From Fasciola hepatica (lineage: Eukaryota > Platyhelminthes > Trematoda > Plagiorchiida > Fasciolidae): a stretch of DNA of 64,000 nucleotides. The position numbers were made by a program, and so were the translations under genes. Below the pieces are notes generated by a model, which saw only the letters and a program-made list of their open reading frames with translations, ran no database searches and had not been told where the DNA came from. Positions within the stretch are counted from its first letter, which is position 1, and each line of letters starts with the position of its first letter. The DNA is taken from assembly GCA_948099385.1 (NCBI GenBank), contig CANUEZ040000165.1, forward strand, positions 1,810,501 to 1,874,500, in the 5' to 3' direction. Positions 1 to 9,644 of this stretch are shown here, in pieces.

Positions 1-191
1 ATAACATCACCTGGAATAGCCTCTAGGGCATAGGAAAATCGTTGGCGTTGGCCAACAATCCTACGTGCCTCAAACTGCAGCTCTAAGGCTGCGAACCAAA
101 CCTCTGGATCATGAGGGATAAACGCCACTGGTTTAAAGGCAACCGCAGACAGAGTGAGATCTGTGTCGAGCTGCGCCTTATCCTCTGACAT
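1..191 (-). CDS. gag: A' Gag N-terminus, cut by the window edge (CsRn1-like gypsy)
   Basis: Retrotransposon Gag (capsid precursor), first 63 codons only; the gene runs out of the window to the left. The reverse complement matches the start of the Gag at 57866, beginning with the same residues [10 protein letters not shown] at an ATG on 189-191. It lies about 130 nt downstream of its own 5' LTR at 322-732, as in the complete copy. No stop is seen in the visible part, so this copy could be intact, but only about 190 bases can be judged. Confidence 0.9.
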   Translation of the reverse strand, partial: MSEDKAQLDTDLTLSAVAFKPVAFIPHDPEVWFAALELQFEARRIVGQRQRFSYALEAIPGDV

Positions 192-321
192 GGCTACGTT
201 GCGATAATATATCGTAAAAAATATATATCGTGCAACGAGAGGACGTGAAACAGCCATAAATCACAGACTCACCGGGCGGGCGAATAATCCAGGAGGTTCT
301 GGAAGTTCTTGGGCTCACCAA

Positions 322-732
322 TATAGAAGACGTTCGTGAGCGGCTGGCGAACGTGTCTCCTATCGGGTCTAGCAGCGAATACCAAGATATCCCCTCTATC
401 GGACGAATAGAGAAGACGTAAGTCGGTTTGCAGATGCGAGGTGTATTCTATATATCGTGGTACCGAAACAGTACCGATACGAGAAATACACCGAACGGAA
501 AACGGAACGAAACGCGACGGCTGTGCTGAGAGCGAACCGCGAGCGAACGAACGAAAGTGAAAGTGCTTTGAAACGAGGTCGACGGAAACCTCGGAAAAGT
601 CAGTCCAGTAAAACGTAGGCAACCGGAGAACACTGAGGTCAATGTCAAACGTCAGAAAAGATCGTGGAGAAAATAGATCCAAAATGGTGTCCAGAAAATA
701 GTCATTTTCTCAAAACGATCGAGGTCACTACA
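322..732 (-). repeat. 5' LTR of element A'
   Basis: The reverse complement aligns end to end with the 412-bp LTRs of element A, beginning TGTAGTGACC and ending CTTCTATA. I count about six differences, including a one-base deletion, so the copy is young but not identical. It is followed (leftward) by TTGGTGAGCCC, the same primer-binding site as in element A. On its right it abuts position 733 in the middle of element C's 3' LTR, so A' inserted into C. Its own 3' end and target-site duplication lie outside the window. Confidence 0.9.
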
Positions 733-906
733 GGTTTTTTTATACAGTTTTGGGTAGGGGGCAAGGTCACTTTTCGGGGGGGGGGGGGGGGGGGGAGGGA
801 GGTGAGATGCCTGCCGCACTGGATGGCTCCGCTTCGCTGTTAACGACGGCATCTGGAAAATAAAAGGAAAGAAGATAGGATTATGTACAATCAGAAATGC
901 ACTACA
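733..906 (-). repeat. partial 3' LTR of element C
   Basis: A direct repeat of 5223-5391: both copies share the run from the T-rich TATACAG segment through a long G tract to GGATTATGTAC and AATGCA. In element orientation it begins TGTAGTGCATTTCTG at 906, directly after a purine-rich tract (907-918). The rest of the LTR is missing because A' interrupts it at 733. It contains a run of 20 G on the plus strand at 776-795. Confidence 0.8.
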
Positions 907-1186
907 CAGCCCCCTCTCGTGAAAGGGCTGTCCTCAGCCCTTCTGTATGCACTTCAACCTCCTCAGCAACAGATGGAATGCTGGGGGGCCTGCTGCTAAC
1001 TATTCCATCCTTGTGTGTCGCGGGTTTCAGCCGATTGTAGTGAACAATTTGGCTTTGGGTTTCTGGGTTTTCGCCGACGCGAGCAACACGGCACGTCGTG
1101 GGGCTCAAGGTTTCGATCACAATGAAGGGTCCGGTCCAGCCATACTTAAAGGTACTCCCGGGATCTGCGTCATCGACTTCATCCAA
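902..1186 (-). pseudogene. pol: element C integrase C-terminal tail (GPY/F module)
   Basis: The frame contains KYGWTGPFIVIE, a GPY/F-type motif that follows the integrase core in many gypsy elements, then a NRLKP motif and a hydrophilic tail. It is in a third reading frame relative to the integrase pieces at 1117-1551 and 1527-2453, so at least one indel lies near 1160-1190. The apparent start codon is only where the open frame begins. The stop lies just inside the 3' LTR. Confidence 0.75.
907..918 (-). other. polypurine tract of element C
   Basis: On the minus strand this reads GAGAGGGGGCTG and lies directly against the 3' LTR start. A purine tract here is where plus-strand DNA synthesis is primed in LTR retrotransposons. 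It overlaps the last codons of the integrase tail. Confidence 0.55.
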
Positions 1187-1551
1187 ACCTCTTCACCCGG
1201 CTGTACTGGCGTTCCGTGAGCTTTGCGATCGTAGAACTCTTTTTGATGGCGTTGTGATGTCCTCAAATGTGTACGTGCAAGACGATGACTGTCGCCGAGG
1301 GTTCGGCAAAGCTTAACTGCATAGTCCGTTGATGTCCGTATGTCGTCGGCGAGCCGTGGCACCGTAAGATCGATGGGTAACCGCAATTCCCGTCCGGTGA
1401 TCATGAAATGTGGCGATTGCCCTGTCGAAGTCTGCACTGATGCCCTGTATGCGGGCAAACATGTGGGTAGCGCACTATCCCAGTGTCGAGTGGTATGTCT
1501 CTCTATGAAGGCTTTCAGCAAGTTTTTTAAGGTTCGGTTTGTTCGTTCCAC
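1117..1551 (-). pseudogene. pol: element C integrase core, second part
   Basis: Carries the end of the integrase catalytic core. The last acidic residue of the D,D-35-E triad lies in the VERTNR stretch at the start, followed by the usual segment containing LPTCLPAYRASVQTSTGQSP. The piece is in a different frame from the upstream integrase at 1527-2453; the shift maps to a run of eight T (eight A in coding sense) at 1588-1595. Its last codons, read in this frame past about 1190, are out of register with the GPY/F tail. Confidence 0.8.
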
Positions 1552-2453
1552 AAGTCCATTCCCTTGGGGGTGGTACGGTGTCGTGCGTTTTTTTTAATCC
1601 CCAGTAGCTGACACATGTCGGCCAATAACATACTTTCGAAGCTGGAGCCCTGGTCCGTGTGGATGGATAGTGGTGTCCCCCAACGTGCGATCCAGGTATT
1701 AAAGATTGTCTGGGCTATGGTAAAGAAATCAGTGCGTGGTATAGGTTCTGCTTCACACCATTTCGTGAAGTAATCTACCATGACCAGAACAAAGCGATTT
1801 CCTCTATTGGACTCGGGGAAGGGACCGACAATGTCAATCCCCAACCGTTCGTTTGGGTATCCCGCCATGATGGGTGCCAAGGGTGCCCGGTTAGTGGTCC
1901 GTGGCGCCTTGAAACGCATACACAGTTGACAATTGTTACAGAAATTCACTATATCTCTCACCTGATGTGGCCACCAAAACCTGGTGCGAACCGCTGCCAA
2001 CATCTTCCGTTGTCCGGCATGTCCCAGCTCACGATGCAATTCTGCCAGCACTGTCTCGACAGCACCCTGGGGTACCACTATCCTCGTCGTATAGGTGGGT
2101 CCATATTGGAAATACAGGATGCCATCCACGATCGTCAAGTGTTCCCACAGACTCCACGAATACAGGGTTTCCCAACTCTGGCCAGCCATTTCTTCTCGTG
2201 TCGGTTTAGTACTGTTTTCGTTTAACCGCCTATATATCAGCTCCAATTCCGGATCTATTGCTTGGCGTTTCCTCCAAACATCAGACGGCGCCGCCTGAGT
2301 GAGTGTTGGAGCACGTGGGACACTCTCCATGTGCCCTTCAAGGTCGTCTTGACAGGGCATCCGCATTTCGATGGCTGCGCCCCGGGCGGTGGATGCATTG
2401 AAATTGGTACTCTTGCATCTTTTCCTGCCATCTGGCAACTTGACCAGCAGCAT
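1527..2453 (-). pseudogene. pol: element C integrase, zinc-binding domain and core
   Basis: Integrase that would insert the element's DNA copy into chromosomes. Seen in order: the HHCC zinc-binding region (HRELGHAGQ, then CNNCQLC), the first catalytic Asp in GIDIVGPFPES, and the second in IHTDQGSSFES. The catalytic Glu is only reached after the frameshift at 1588-1595. The first codons overlap the end of the Gag-Pol frame (2338-2453) in another frame, so a further indel lies close to 2340-2400, just after the RNase H domain. The C copy therefore cannot make a continuous integrase. Confidence 0.85.
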
Positions 2454-5007
2454 CCTTGAACGACTGCAACCAAACTAGCGCCTGGTGATCGGTTCGAACG
2501 ATAAACTCTTTTCCCAATAGGTAATGGCGGAAATGAGACAGGAAATATACTAAAGCCAACATCTCCTTTCGTGTTGTGCAATAGTTCCTCTCGTGTTTAT
2601 TTAGACATCGACTGCCATAGGCGATGACTCGTTCTATACCGTTCTGATTCTGAGACAATACTGCACCAATTCCCGTTTCACTCGCGTCTGTGTCCAAAAC
2701 GAAGGGTTCAGCTTCAGGAGAAAATACCGGTGGGGCTAGGACAGGTGAGTTGGTCAGAGCCTCTTTAAGCGACTGGAAGGCATTATTACATTCCTCAGTC
2801 CAACGGAATTGACTCTTTTTCTCGGTCAACCGGTGTAGTGGAGCTGCAACTATGGCAAAGCTGCGTACAAATCGTCTGTAATATGAGGCTAGACCCATGA
2901 AACTTCTGACTTCATCCAAATTACTAGGGGTCGGCCATTGCTGGATTTGCTTGACTTTTTCTGGATCCGTATGAACCCCTTCGCGGCTTATGACGTGTCC
3001 CAGATGCTGAACCCGTGCCCGTAGAAAATGACATTTACTCGGTTTCAGCCTCAAGCCTGCCGCCTGTAACCGTTCAAATATACACCGTAAAGTTTCGATG
3101 TGGTCTTGGAACGTCTGACTATGGACGATAATGTCATCCAGGTATACCAGGCATTTCGTCGGCGTAAGATCACTCAGCACTTTCTGCATCAGGAGCTGAA
3201 ACGTAGCGGGAGCATTGGTTAACCCGAAAGGCATGGTTTGAAATTCATACAATCCGGACGGAATCACAAAGGCTGTTTTATCCCGGTCCTCCAAACTAAC
3301 CTCTACCTGCCAATATCCCGACGCCAGATCCAGGGTTGAAAAGTACTTAGATCCTGCTACGGCCTCCAATGTTTCGTCGATACGGGGCATGGGAAAGGCA
3401 TCCTTCTTTGTAACGGCATTCAATCGTCTATAATCCACGCACAACCTTAGGGTTCCGTCCTTTTTTACAATCACTACTGGGGAGGCCCAGGGTGAAACGG
3501 ATGGACAAATGACCCGATTATCCAGCATTTCCTTAACTATGTTATCTACTTCGTTCCGATAATGTGCCGGGATTCGCCTGAACGGTTGCTTGATTGGTGC
3601 TGCGTCTCCCGTGTCGATATGATGTCTAACTACCTGTGTGCGTCCCAGTTTTTTTGAAGACCACGAAAACGCATCCTGGTTGCCAGTCAGTAATTCTATC
3701 AGCTTTTTTCGTTCCTCGCAAGAAGCTATCTCCGACTCATTACCTAGCTGGTTCAATTGTTCCGGACTGGGCTGCTGAGCCTCCCTAACTGCACACACTT
3801 CGAAGTCCTTCGGCACGTGTATGTTGGCTGCAGGTCGATACTCAACCTGTTCTCCTGCAATATGCAAAATCCCGGCCGCCAAATTTATGAGACACTGACG
3901 GAGGGTTAAGAAGTCAATACCAAGGATAGCGTCCCAAAGTAATTCTTTTACGACAATAGCTTGGTGGGCAACCTCCTGGTGGCCTATGCGAAAGGTGGGG
4001 CTGGCAACACCCAGTGTCTTGATTTCCTGATTATTAGCTGCCCAAAGACGTTGCGGCACCCACTCCTCCAGAGTTATTATAGGAGCCTCCCGAACTAACG
4101 TGCAGCTAGACCCAGTATCGATCAAAAATGTGCCCTTTACCCCATTAATGAAGCCCTCAACTGTTGGTGAGAAATTATCAAAAACAGTGGAAACGACTGG
4201 TACAGAACTAGTATGGAAAGACTTACTGATAGCTCCATTATATTCCTTCCTGGTCATGTTTGCATCCATCCGTTCGTTGGCCTGTAACCAGCGTTCCGGT
4301 TGAAAACGTCTCCCTCTGTCCCGGCGGTATGGACCTCCCATTGGTTGGTCACCGTGGCGGCCGCTAACGTTGGGCATGCCCTGCGGGCTCTTCGGAGATA
4401 GTTGGGCCCCAACTATTGCTTCCCTTTTTGCCGCCCGTTCGACAGCCTCGAGCAGGTTTCCCGGCGGGTCAAGTGAGAACATTTCTCTAACAGCTGCTGA
4501 GTTCACTCCGTCTATGAACCGGTGTGATATCAGCATCTCCCTCACCAAGGGGTCATACCCGACGAGGGCTTGACGAGCGATGTTCTTCAGCTCCACGGAG
4601 TATTGTCGAACACCTTCTCCCGATTTTTGAGTGCGATACCGGAACTCGTCTCTCAGCTCGCTCATGGTTTTCTGGGGCGGTAAAATTCTCGGCAAAACTG
4701 AGAAGGTCTCTTCACTGACTTCCCCTTCTGGGATCTCTTCATGAACCAAGGTACACGCGTCCTGGCCCAGTAGTGACAACAAGGTATACCGGCGATGACC
4801 AGGTTCACCTAGTTCCAAATATGGGCGCACTCTAGCCTCCCACATATCGAAATCATCGCCAATATCAAATTTATCTGGTGTTGGTGAGGACACAAGTGTT
4901 GGTTTATTTGCGGATTGCCCTAACCGCATCAGGGCATCGATCAATATGTTAATCGCATTAGCGGAGGTATCAACTTCCGGTTTCTCAGGGTTTGTGTTGT
5001 CTGCCAA
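2338..5007 (-). CDS. gag-pol: element C Gag-Pol: Gag, protease, reverse transcriptase, RNase H
   Basis: One uninterrupted 889-codon frame, beginning at an ATG about 10 nt after the primer-binding site. Residues 1-270 are a Gag-like region with no CCHC knuckle that I can see. The aspartic protease has DTGSS at 297-301 and ILGIDFL near 361. Reverse transcriptase spans about 470-690 with YLDD at 622-625. RNase H has TDAS near 773-776, the catalytic Glu near 815 and TDH near 839, and ends with NADALSRRP. Gag and Pol are fused in one frame, unlike the CsRn1-like elements in this window. It is a Ty3/gypsy element of another clade; no clade can be fixed by eye. The integrase downstream is frameshifted, so this is a nonautonomous copy. 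Confidence 0.9.
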   Translation of the reverse strand: MADNTNPEKPEVDTSANAINILIDALMRLGQSANKPTLVSSPTPDKFDIGDDFDMWEARVRPYLELGEPGHRRYTLLSLLGQDACTLVHEEIPEGEVSEETFSVLPRILPPQKTMSELRDEFRYRTQKSGEGVRQYSVELKNIARQALVGYDPLVREMLISHRFIDGVNSAAVREMFSLDPPGNLLEAVERAAKREAIVGAQLSPKSPQGMPNVSGRHGDQPMGGPYRRDRGRRFQPERWLQANERMDANMTRKEYNGAISKSFHTSSVPVVSTVFDNFSPTVEGFINGVKGTFLIDTGSSCTLVREAPIITLEEWVPQRLWAANNQEIKTLGVASPTFRIGHQEVAHQAIVVKELLWDAILGIDFLTLRQCLINLAAGILHIAGEQVEYRPAANIHVPKDFEVCAVREAQQPSPEQLNQLGNESEIASCEERKKLIELLTGNQDAFSWSSKKLGRTQVVRHHIDTGDAAPIKQPFRRIPAHYRNEVDNIVKEMLDNRVICPSVSPWASPVVIVKKDGTLRLCVDYRRLNAVTKKDAFPMPRIDETLEAVAGSKYFSTLDLASGYWQVEVSLEDRDKTAFVIPSGLYEFQTMPFGLTNAPATFQLLMQKVLSDLTPTKCLVYLDDIIVHSQTFQDHIETLRCIFERLQAAGLRLKPSKCHFLRARVQHLGHVISREGVHTDPEKVKQIQQWPTPSNLDEVRSFMGLASYYRRFVRSFAIVAAPLHRLTEKKSQFRWTEECNNAFQSLKEALTNSPVLAPPVFSPEAEPFVLDTDASETGIGAVLSQNQNGIERVIAYGSRCLNKHERNYCTTRKEMLALVYFLSHFRHYLLGKEFIVRTDHQALVWLQSFKDAAGQVARWQEKMQEYQFQCIHRPGRSHRNADALSRRP

Positions 5008-5017
5008 TTATTGAGAT

Positions 5018-5034
5018 CCCACCGCTGCCACCAA
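5018..5034 (-). other. primer-binding site of element C
   Basis: On the minus strand the sequence TTGGTGGCAGCGGTGGG follows the LTR end by about 4 nt and precedes the Gag ATG at 5007. The TGG start is complementary to a tRNA CCA end. Which tRNA it is cannot be named without the host tRNA set. Confidence 0.65.
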
Positions 5035-5038
5035 TTTC

Positions 5039-5391
5039 GTATTGCACGTGGGGTCCGGAGGTCTGAAAATAGATGCACAGATCAGCACAACTGGTCACAG
5101 CACGAGATCAGTCACAGCAGAAGACGAAGCTCGGAAAACAATGGACTTGTATTGGCACGAGGCGACGCAGTAACTGGTACAGGTCGAAACCGGAAGTGGG
5201 GTCAAACGGGGGCGTCCATGGATTTTTTTATACAGTTTTGGGGTCGGGGTCAAGGTCACTTTTCGGGGGGGGGGGGGGGGAGGGAGGTGAGATGCCTGCC
5301 GCACTGGATGGCTCCGCTTCGTGGTTAACGACGGCACCTGGAAAATAAAAGGAAAGAAGATAGGATTATGTACGATCAGAAATGCAATACA
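5039..5391 (-). repeat. 5' LTR of element C
   Basis: About 353 bp. In element orientation it begins TGTATTGCA and ends TGCAATACG, short imperfect inverted ends. The half near 5223-5391 is repeated at 733-906. A G tract of 16 (5265-5280) corresponds to 20 G in the other copy. Other differences between the copies are scattered single bases, so C is older than A. Confidence 0.8.
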
Positions 5392-5394
5392 GTG

Positions 5395-5507
5395 TGTAGA
5401 TTCAAAAAGTGCGTATTGATTCTTTACATTCGAACGTCGATACAGCAGAGAGGTGCCGTACCAAAAGAACACAATAAACACGAGAAAGTGTGAACTTTAC
5501 AGATACC
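5395..5507 (-). repeat. LTR-end fragment related to the element B family
   Basis: Matches, with divergence, the outer part of the B-type LTR: the blocks GTCGATACAGCAGAGAGGTGCC, ACACAATAAACACGAG and AGTGTGAA..TACAGATACC recur at 8635-8717, 43055-43135, 45590-45660 and (inverted) 54943-55035. Element C seems to have inserted beside or within it. No coding sequence. Confidence 0.5.
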
Positions 5508-5904
5508 TGTAGGTGGCAGCCAATGAAAATATGTGTAACAAATCAGATATCTGTTTATACTAGAAGCTTATAACCCTTTTGCCATTTGCAATATTCCTCC
5601 GGAGAGGTTTACGCAATTTATAGAGAAATCGATGGCTTGCAATGAGTGGACATACACTAGATATTACGTTCAATAGAAATCACGCAATGAGGACGCTTGA
5701 TGAGTCACACGGTTTTCTGTGAAACAACAGAACGGGTTGCTCACAGGTGTAATTCTTCGGATGATTCGGGATCTGAAATCCAAGCATCCAGTCTAACGGT
5801 GGTACGAACGTAAATCACAAGCACAGCAAAACGCTGAAGGTTTTGGAACGTTCATTGAGAGCAGCACCGAAAGCGGAAGTGTAACCAATGGTGGTAGTCG
5901 ATAG
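5508..5904. other. no gene recognised
   Basis: About 400 bp between an LTR fragment and the first R2 repeat. I see no coding frame, RNA gene or tandem repeat. Confidence 0.5.
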
Positions 5905-6165
5905 GCTGTAGAATGAAACCAAAATTCCGTTCGGACGTAACAATCTATATTGAGTGGCACTGGTCAGAGCCTCGATGGTCGTTCGGAATGTTCGTCCTCA
6001 GAGGCAGACGCCGATTCTGTAACAGACAAAAGGAACCGATTGGCAAACGTACACAGACAAAAGTAGATGTGCTAACAATATCAATAATCCAAACTATTCA
6101 GTCACTGCCATAAGTGCACCAGCTTTCGCACCACGCAGCTTTCCCCTAAATTAAGCACTTGCCCC
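5905..6165. repeat. dispersed repeat R2, copy 1
   Basis: Shares a series of blocks with 7050-7298 and 35870-36125: a segment like GAATGACAATCTATATTRAGTGGC, then CGGAATGTTCGTCC, then CAATAATTCAAACTA..TGGTCACT, ending near a CGCGCCA / GCACCA motif. Copies differ by substitutions and small indels. The nature (LTR, leader of a gypsy element or short nonautonomous element) is not settled. Confidence 0.55.
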
Positions 6166-6630
6166 AGTGTCTAACCAAGCTTTCACGATGGGCTGCCTCT
6201 ACTTCCGCTCCAACCTTTGGTACTCTTTCCCTGTCCTGGAGCTGAGTAACCATGTTGGGATAATATGCGGGTCAAAGCCAACCAAAATGTACATTGAATG
6301 GTGGTTTCTGACTGAAACCATCGCGTATGATGCATAAGTTCTCCGAGATTATTCGCTCTCCCACGTAAATGTCTGTGGCGTCTGGATAAAGATAGAGGAC
6401 GAAAATGAAACGCTAACATGCTAGTTCACAAAAACGTGGCATAATAGGAAAAGAAAGAGGTTACTAAATGTCTTCATTAACAATCACCGAAGTTTGCAAC
6501 CTTGAGATGAATCAACCAGAAATTAGACACTCAAATGTCACCTAGAAAAGCACCGGCACAAGATTTTCCGTTGGATTGCAAAGTCTGATTGGCAACAGAA
6601 GCGCAATAATGGAAAGTAGTCAACTATGGA

Positions 6631-6926
6631 GATTCAACAGCTGTCACATGTGATACGGCCAGTTAAAGCTTCGTAACCACGTACACGGATGACCCTCAAC
6701 CAATCAGGATCACTGCGGACAATTCCGACAAAAGCTTCCTGTAATTGGTCATCTTCGAGTCTACCAATTATATTTTCTAATTAAACATATTTATACGAAC
6801 CCATTCTGCAAAACAACTAACGTGCAATTTCGCGGCCTTGGTCTTCTTTCTATTTCCGTTCGCGTAGTTCTGGGTGGGGGAAATTTCGATACGGACTATC
6901 AACTCAGTTCATTACGACTAATACAA
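6631..6926 (+). repeat. dispersed repeat R1, copy 1
   Basis: About 295 bp whose reverse complement recurs at 15640-15931. Shared stretches include CAGCTGTCACA, AAAGCTTCGTAACCACGTACACGGATGA, GAAGCTTTTGTCGGA (inverted) and TTCTGGGTGGGGGAAATTTCGATACGGACTATCAA. Both ends of the match are sharp (near GATTCA on one side, near CGATTATTAC on the other). No long coding frame. It could be a solo LTR or a short nonautonomous element. Confidence 0.6.
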
Positions 6927-7049
6927 CAACTCACCAGCTTGAAAGAGAACACAGGCCACTATGCCAGCTGGCAGAAGTTTATTTGTTCACTGGGCACCAA
7001 AATCGTGCGGTTTGCGGGCACCGAACTCAGCTCCTTATACAGGTTCTGC

Positions 7050-7298
7050 AGTAGAATGAAACAGAAGTCTGTATGGGAATGACAATCATTATTAAGTGGC
7101 GCTGGTTAGGCGTTCTACGATTGTTCGGAATGTTCGTCCACAGGAGCGGATGACAACTCTGTAATGGAACGGACAGGACCGATAGTCAGACACACACGCA
7201 CACACACACACAGGTGTGTTGAAAGAATCAATAATTCAAGCTAGTTGGTCACTACTATGGTTACACCAGTTTTTCGCGCCACACTGCTGCCACAGAGC
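7050..7298. repeat. dispersed repeat R2, copy 2, with a CA microsatellite
   Basis: Second R2 copy (see 5905-6165), here carrying a short (CA)n run near 7190-7213. It ends at a sequence which on the minus strand reads GGCAGCAGTGTGGCGCG, directly next to the LTR-like segment 7299-7690; that could be a primer-binding site, making R2 the leader of a gypsy element. Confidence 0.5.
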
Positions 7299-7690
7299 AG
7301 GCTAACCTTGGGACGCGATGGGCAGCTAGGGTATTCAATCAATCGAAGGGAAGCAACACGTAAAGTAGAGCACAGGGTGGTCCGTAAGTTTGAAAAACAG
7401 TTACACAGATCCAAGCAAGCAATCACAACACGAGCTTGGTCCCAACGGAAAACGGAGTCGGTGAGTCAATGAGACTGTATTAACACAGTATGGTACAAAG
7501 TGAGACGCAGATCGAAACCGGAAGTCGGGGGTCAACGTCCCTTTGGGGTATTTATATGGCTCAGGGAGGGGTCGAGGTCACAGCTTCAGAGGGGGAGGGT
7601 GACTCGCACTTGCTTCGTCAGTGTCCTCTCTTGCGGGCATGACCAAAATGGTACATGAAAGAGAAGCATAAAAGAGAGAATGATTTACAG
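7299..7690 (-). repeat. LTR-like segment related to element C's LTR
   Basis: Shares with the C LTR (5039-5391) the blocks CACAACACGAGCTTGG / CACAGCACGAGATCAG, the segment GACGCAG..CGAAACCGGAAGT..GGGTCAA, GGGGTCGAGGTCAC and a GAGGGTGAC block, at moderate identity. It lies between the Mag-like element D (7941 onward) and R2. It may be D's 3' LTR or a 5' LTR of a lost element; boundaries are approximate. Confidence 0.5.
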
Positions 7691-7940
7691 AGTGACAACA
7701 GTTCATTACAGTAAGGTACCAATTTATCATGGCGTGATAAAGTACAAATTCAAATTACCAAACAAGTAAATAATTAGAACAAATCAAAAAGGAGGCCATT
7801 TTGGGGGAAAATAATATCGCCATTGTAATCTGCGCCTCAATGTTTGAGAAACCGTATTTTCTCCCCGGCACTTCCCCTCGTTGGAGGTACCCCGTATCGA
7901 CGAGAGCGTAATTCCAACTGTACGCATGTGGGAGCCCGAC

Positions 7941-8208
7941 TTAAACGATCAGACCATTGGCGAGGCAACAGTTCGATGTTAACGTTTTAGCTGTTTCACT
8001 TGCCACAGTTGCGATGTTGAAGGTGTCCAGCAGCACACGCAGTGGAAGGGGGTGCTTCTGTTTGGGGGTTGGTGATATACAGTGCCGCACCCGTAACTGG
8101 TTCTTGTGTAGAATCCGGAAGTTACCCTCGACTGTTATTTCATACCATACTCGGCCTATTCGTCGTTTAATAGTGCCTACCACCCAGTTATGGTGTCCTG
8201 CTCGCTAA
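7941..8208 (-). pseudogene. pol: element D integrase C-terminal tail
   Basis: The frame reads RIGRVWYEITVEGNFRILHKNQL, the typical tail of Mag/K02A2.6-type gypsy Pol, where the end of integrase has a V.Y.V...G...WVRH.NQL pattern. It is separated from the integrase core (8735 onward) by a solo LTR at 8307-8717, so one Pol was split by that insertion. Confidence 0.7.
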
Positions 8209-8306
8209 TCTCTTGCGTAAACTAGTTGTCCTGAATCAAACGCATTGATTTTACTCTATTCAGATGGTGGACGTAGGGGTTCGCTAGAAGGCACCATTGC
8301 TTGATG

Positions 8307-8717
8307 TGTAGTGTACTAATCAGTATACGTGGTACACTAAATCAATTTCAAAACTACCTAAAATGACACTAGAAAACTAGGATATGCTGAGGAGTGTGGC
8401 TAGATAGTAGGACTCAAAATATGCTCAATAGAAATATAGAGGAGTCAGATAAAATGGAACGAACTCACAACTGTCCCTCGATCATATTCACATTTTCGGC
8501 TAAACAAGTTCCAGAACTATCCCAGGACAGAAAACGAAGCTGCTTCGGAGGGTTTTTATTCCAAGATTTGCATTGTCCCATATCGTGATCACACGCGTGC
8601 ATGTTTTTTAAAAAGGCTCAGGTCGATTATCTACATTTTAACTCCGGTACAGCTGAAGAAAGTCGTACCAAAGGACACAACAAACATGAAAAAGTGTGAA
8701 ATGTACAGAAACCTACA
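8307..8717 (-). repeat. solo LTR (element B type) inside element D
   Basis: Both ends match the B LTR: TGTAGTGTACTA..GTGGTACACTAAATCA at the left and GTACCAAAGGACACAACAAACATGAAAAAGTGTGAAATG (in two blocks) to CCTACA at the right. About 411 bp with no internal coding region, so it is a solo LTR or a truncated copy. It interrupts the integrase of D between residues RRKLNTI and the C-terminal tail. A clear target-site duplication is not visible. Confidence 0.75.
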
Positions 8718-8730
8718 ATGGATAGTGTTG

Positions 8731-9640
8731 AGTTTTCGCCGTATCAAGGACTCTGCGGAAGATTGAGCAGTGGGTGCCCAAATATTAGGTGACGTGCGGT
8801 ACATAAGCAAAAACTTCTGAATAGTTTTCTCATTCATCTCCTTCCTACGAGCCTTTAGCAACGCTCGTTTAAGCGCATCCGAACATCGCCCTGCCAGACC
8901 ATTGGATGTTGGGTCGTATGGTGGAGTACGATGTTCAATTTGATTTTCACTTCAAAACTCACTGAAGGGTGCCGCTGTAAATTGCGAGCCGTTGTCAGTC
9001 ACAATGATGTGTGGTAACCCGTGTTGAGCAAAAACGCGCCGAAGATAATTAAGAGTGTGTTCCAGCGTTGGCGATAACACAGAGTATATTTTAGGCCACC
9101 TCGAGTATACATTTATCAAAACGAGGTAGGAGGTTCGATCGACTTGTCCAGCATAATCAATTTGAACTCTGGACTGAGGATCTTGACGCGTAGGCCAAGG
9201 AATAGGATTCTCTCGGTTAGGAAAATTAGCTGCATCCTGTCAGCAAGAGCATTGCCTAACCGTATACTCAATATCAGAATCCATAAATGACCAATACGCG
9301 AAACTGCGTGCCAGTGCCGTCATTCGGTCCATGCCCAGGTGACTTGTGTTAAATTGGTTTAAAAAGGTTTGTCGGATAGAGACTGGGAATACAACTCAGT
9401 CTGAAAACATCAGACAGAAATTGACAACTGGCAGGGATTGGCGTCGGCGGAACAACTGATTTAGTTCACCTGAAGGAACACTCTCAGGCCACTTGGTGCG
9501 TGTCCATTGGATCGCTTGACGCATCACAGGGTCGTCGGCAGAACCATGCCTGATATCGTTCACTGTGACCGGGATCCCGCGGATTGCGTCAGTAAGGATG
9601 TCACACGTATCGTTCTCGGCAGTGACTGCCGCAATCACAG
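8731..9640 (-). pseudogene. pol: element D integrase (Mag-like gypsy), broken
   Basis: Integrase in several frames. The zinc-binding region near 9240-9370 reads like FNTSHLGMDRM with a C-S-C remnant. The second catalytic Asp lies in IIVTDNGSQFTAAPF near 8965-9010, the NG..GRC segment follows near 8870-8910 (the catalytic Glu is replaced), then FLLMYRTSPN and ESLIRRKLNT up to the solo LTR. The frame 9396-9638 links integrase to RNase H. Stops and indels make this a dead copy. Confidence 0.75.
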
Positions 9641-9644
9641 TGTC

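Noticed and set aside
269..852. Open frames of 66-137 codons in the A LTR, repeated at 57371-57716 and 62638-63025
   Set aside because: They occur in all frames of the LTR on both strands and recur only because the LTR recurs. No domain, and the copies in A' are shifted by the single-base deletion.
4100..4718. Plus-strand frames opposite the element C Gag-Pol
   Set aside because: They are shadows of the 889-codon minus-strand frame, which contains clear catalytic motifs.
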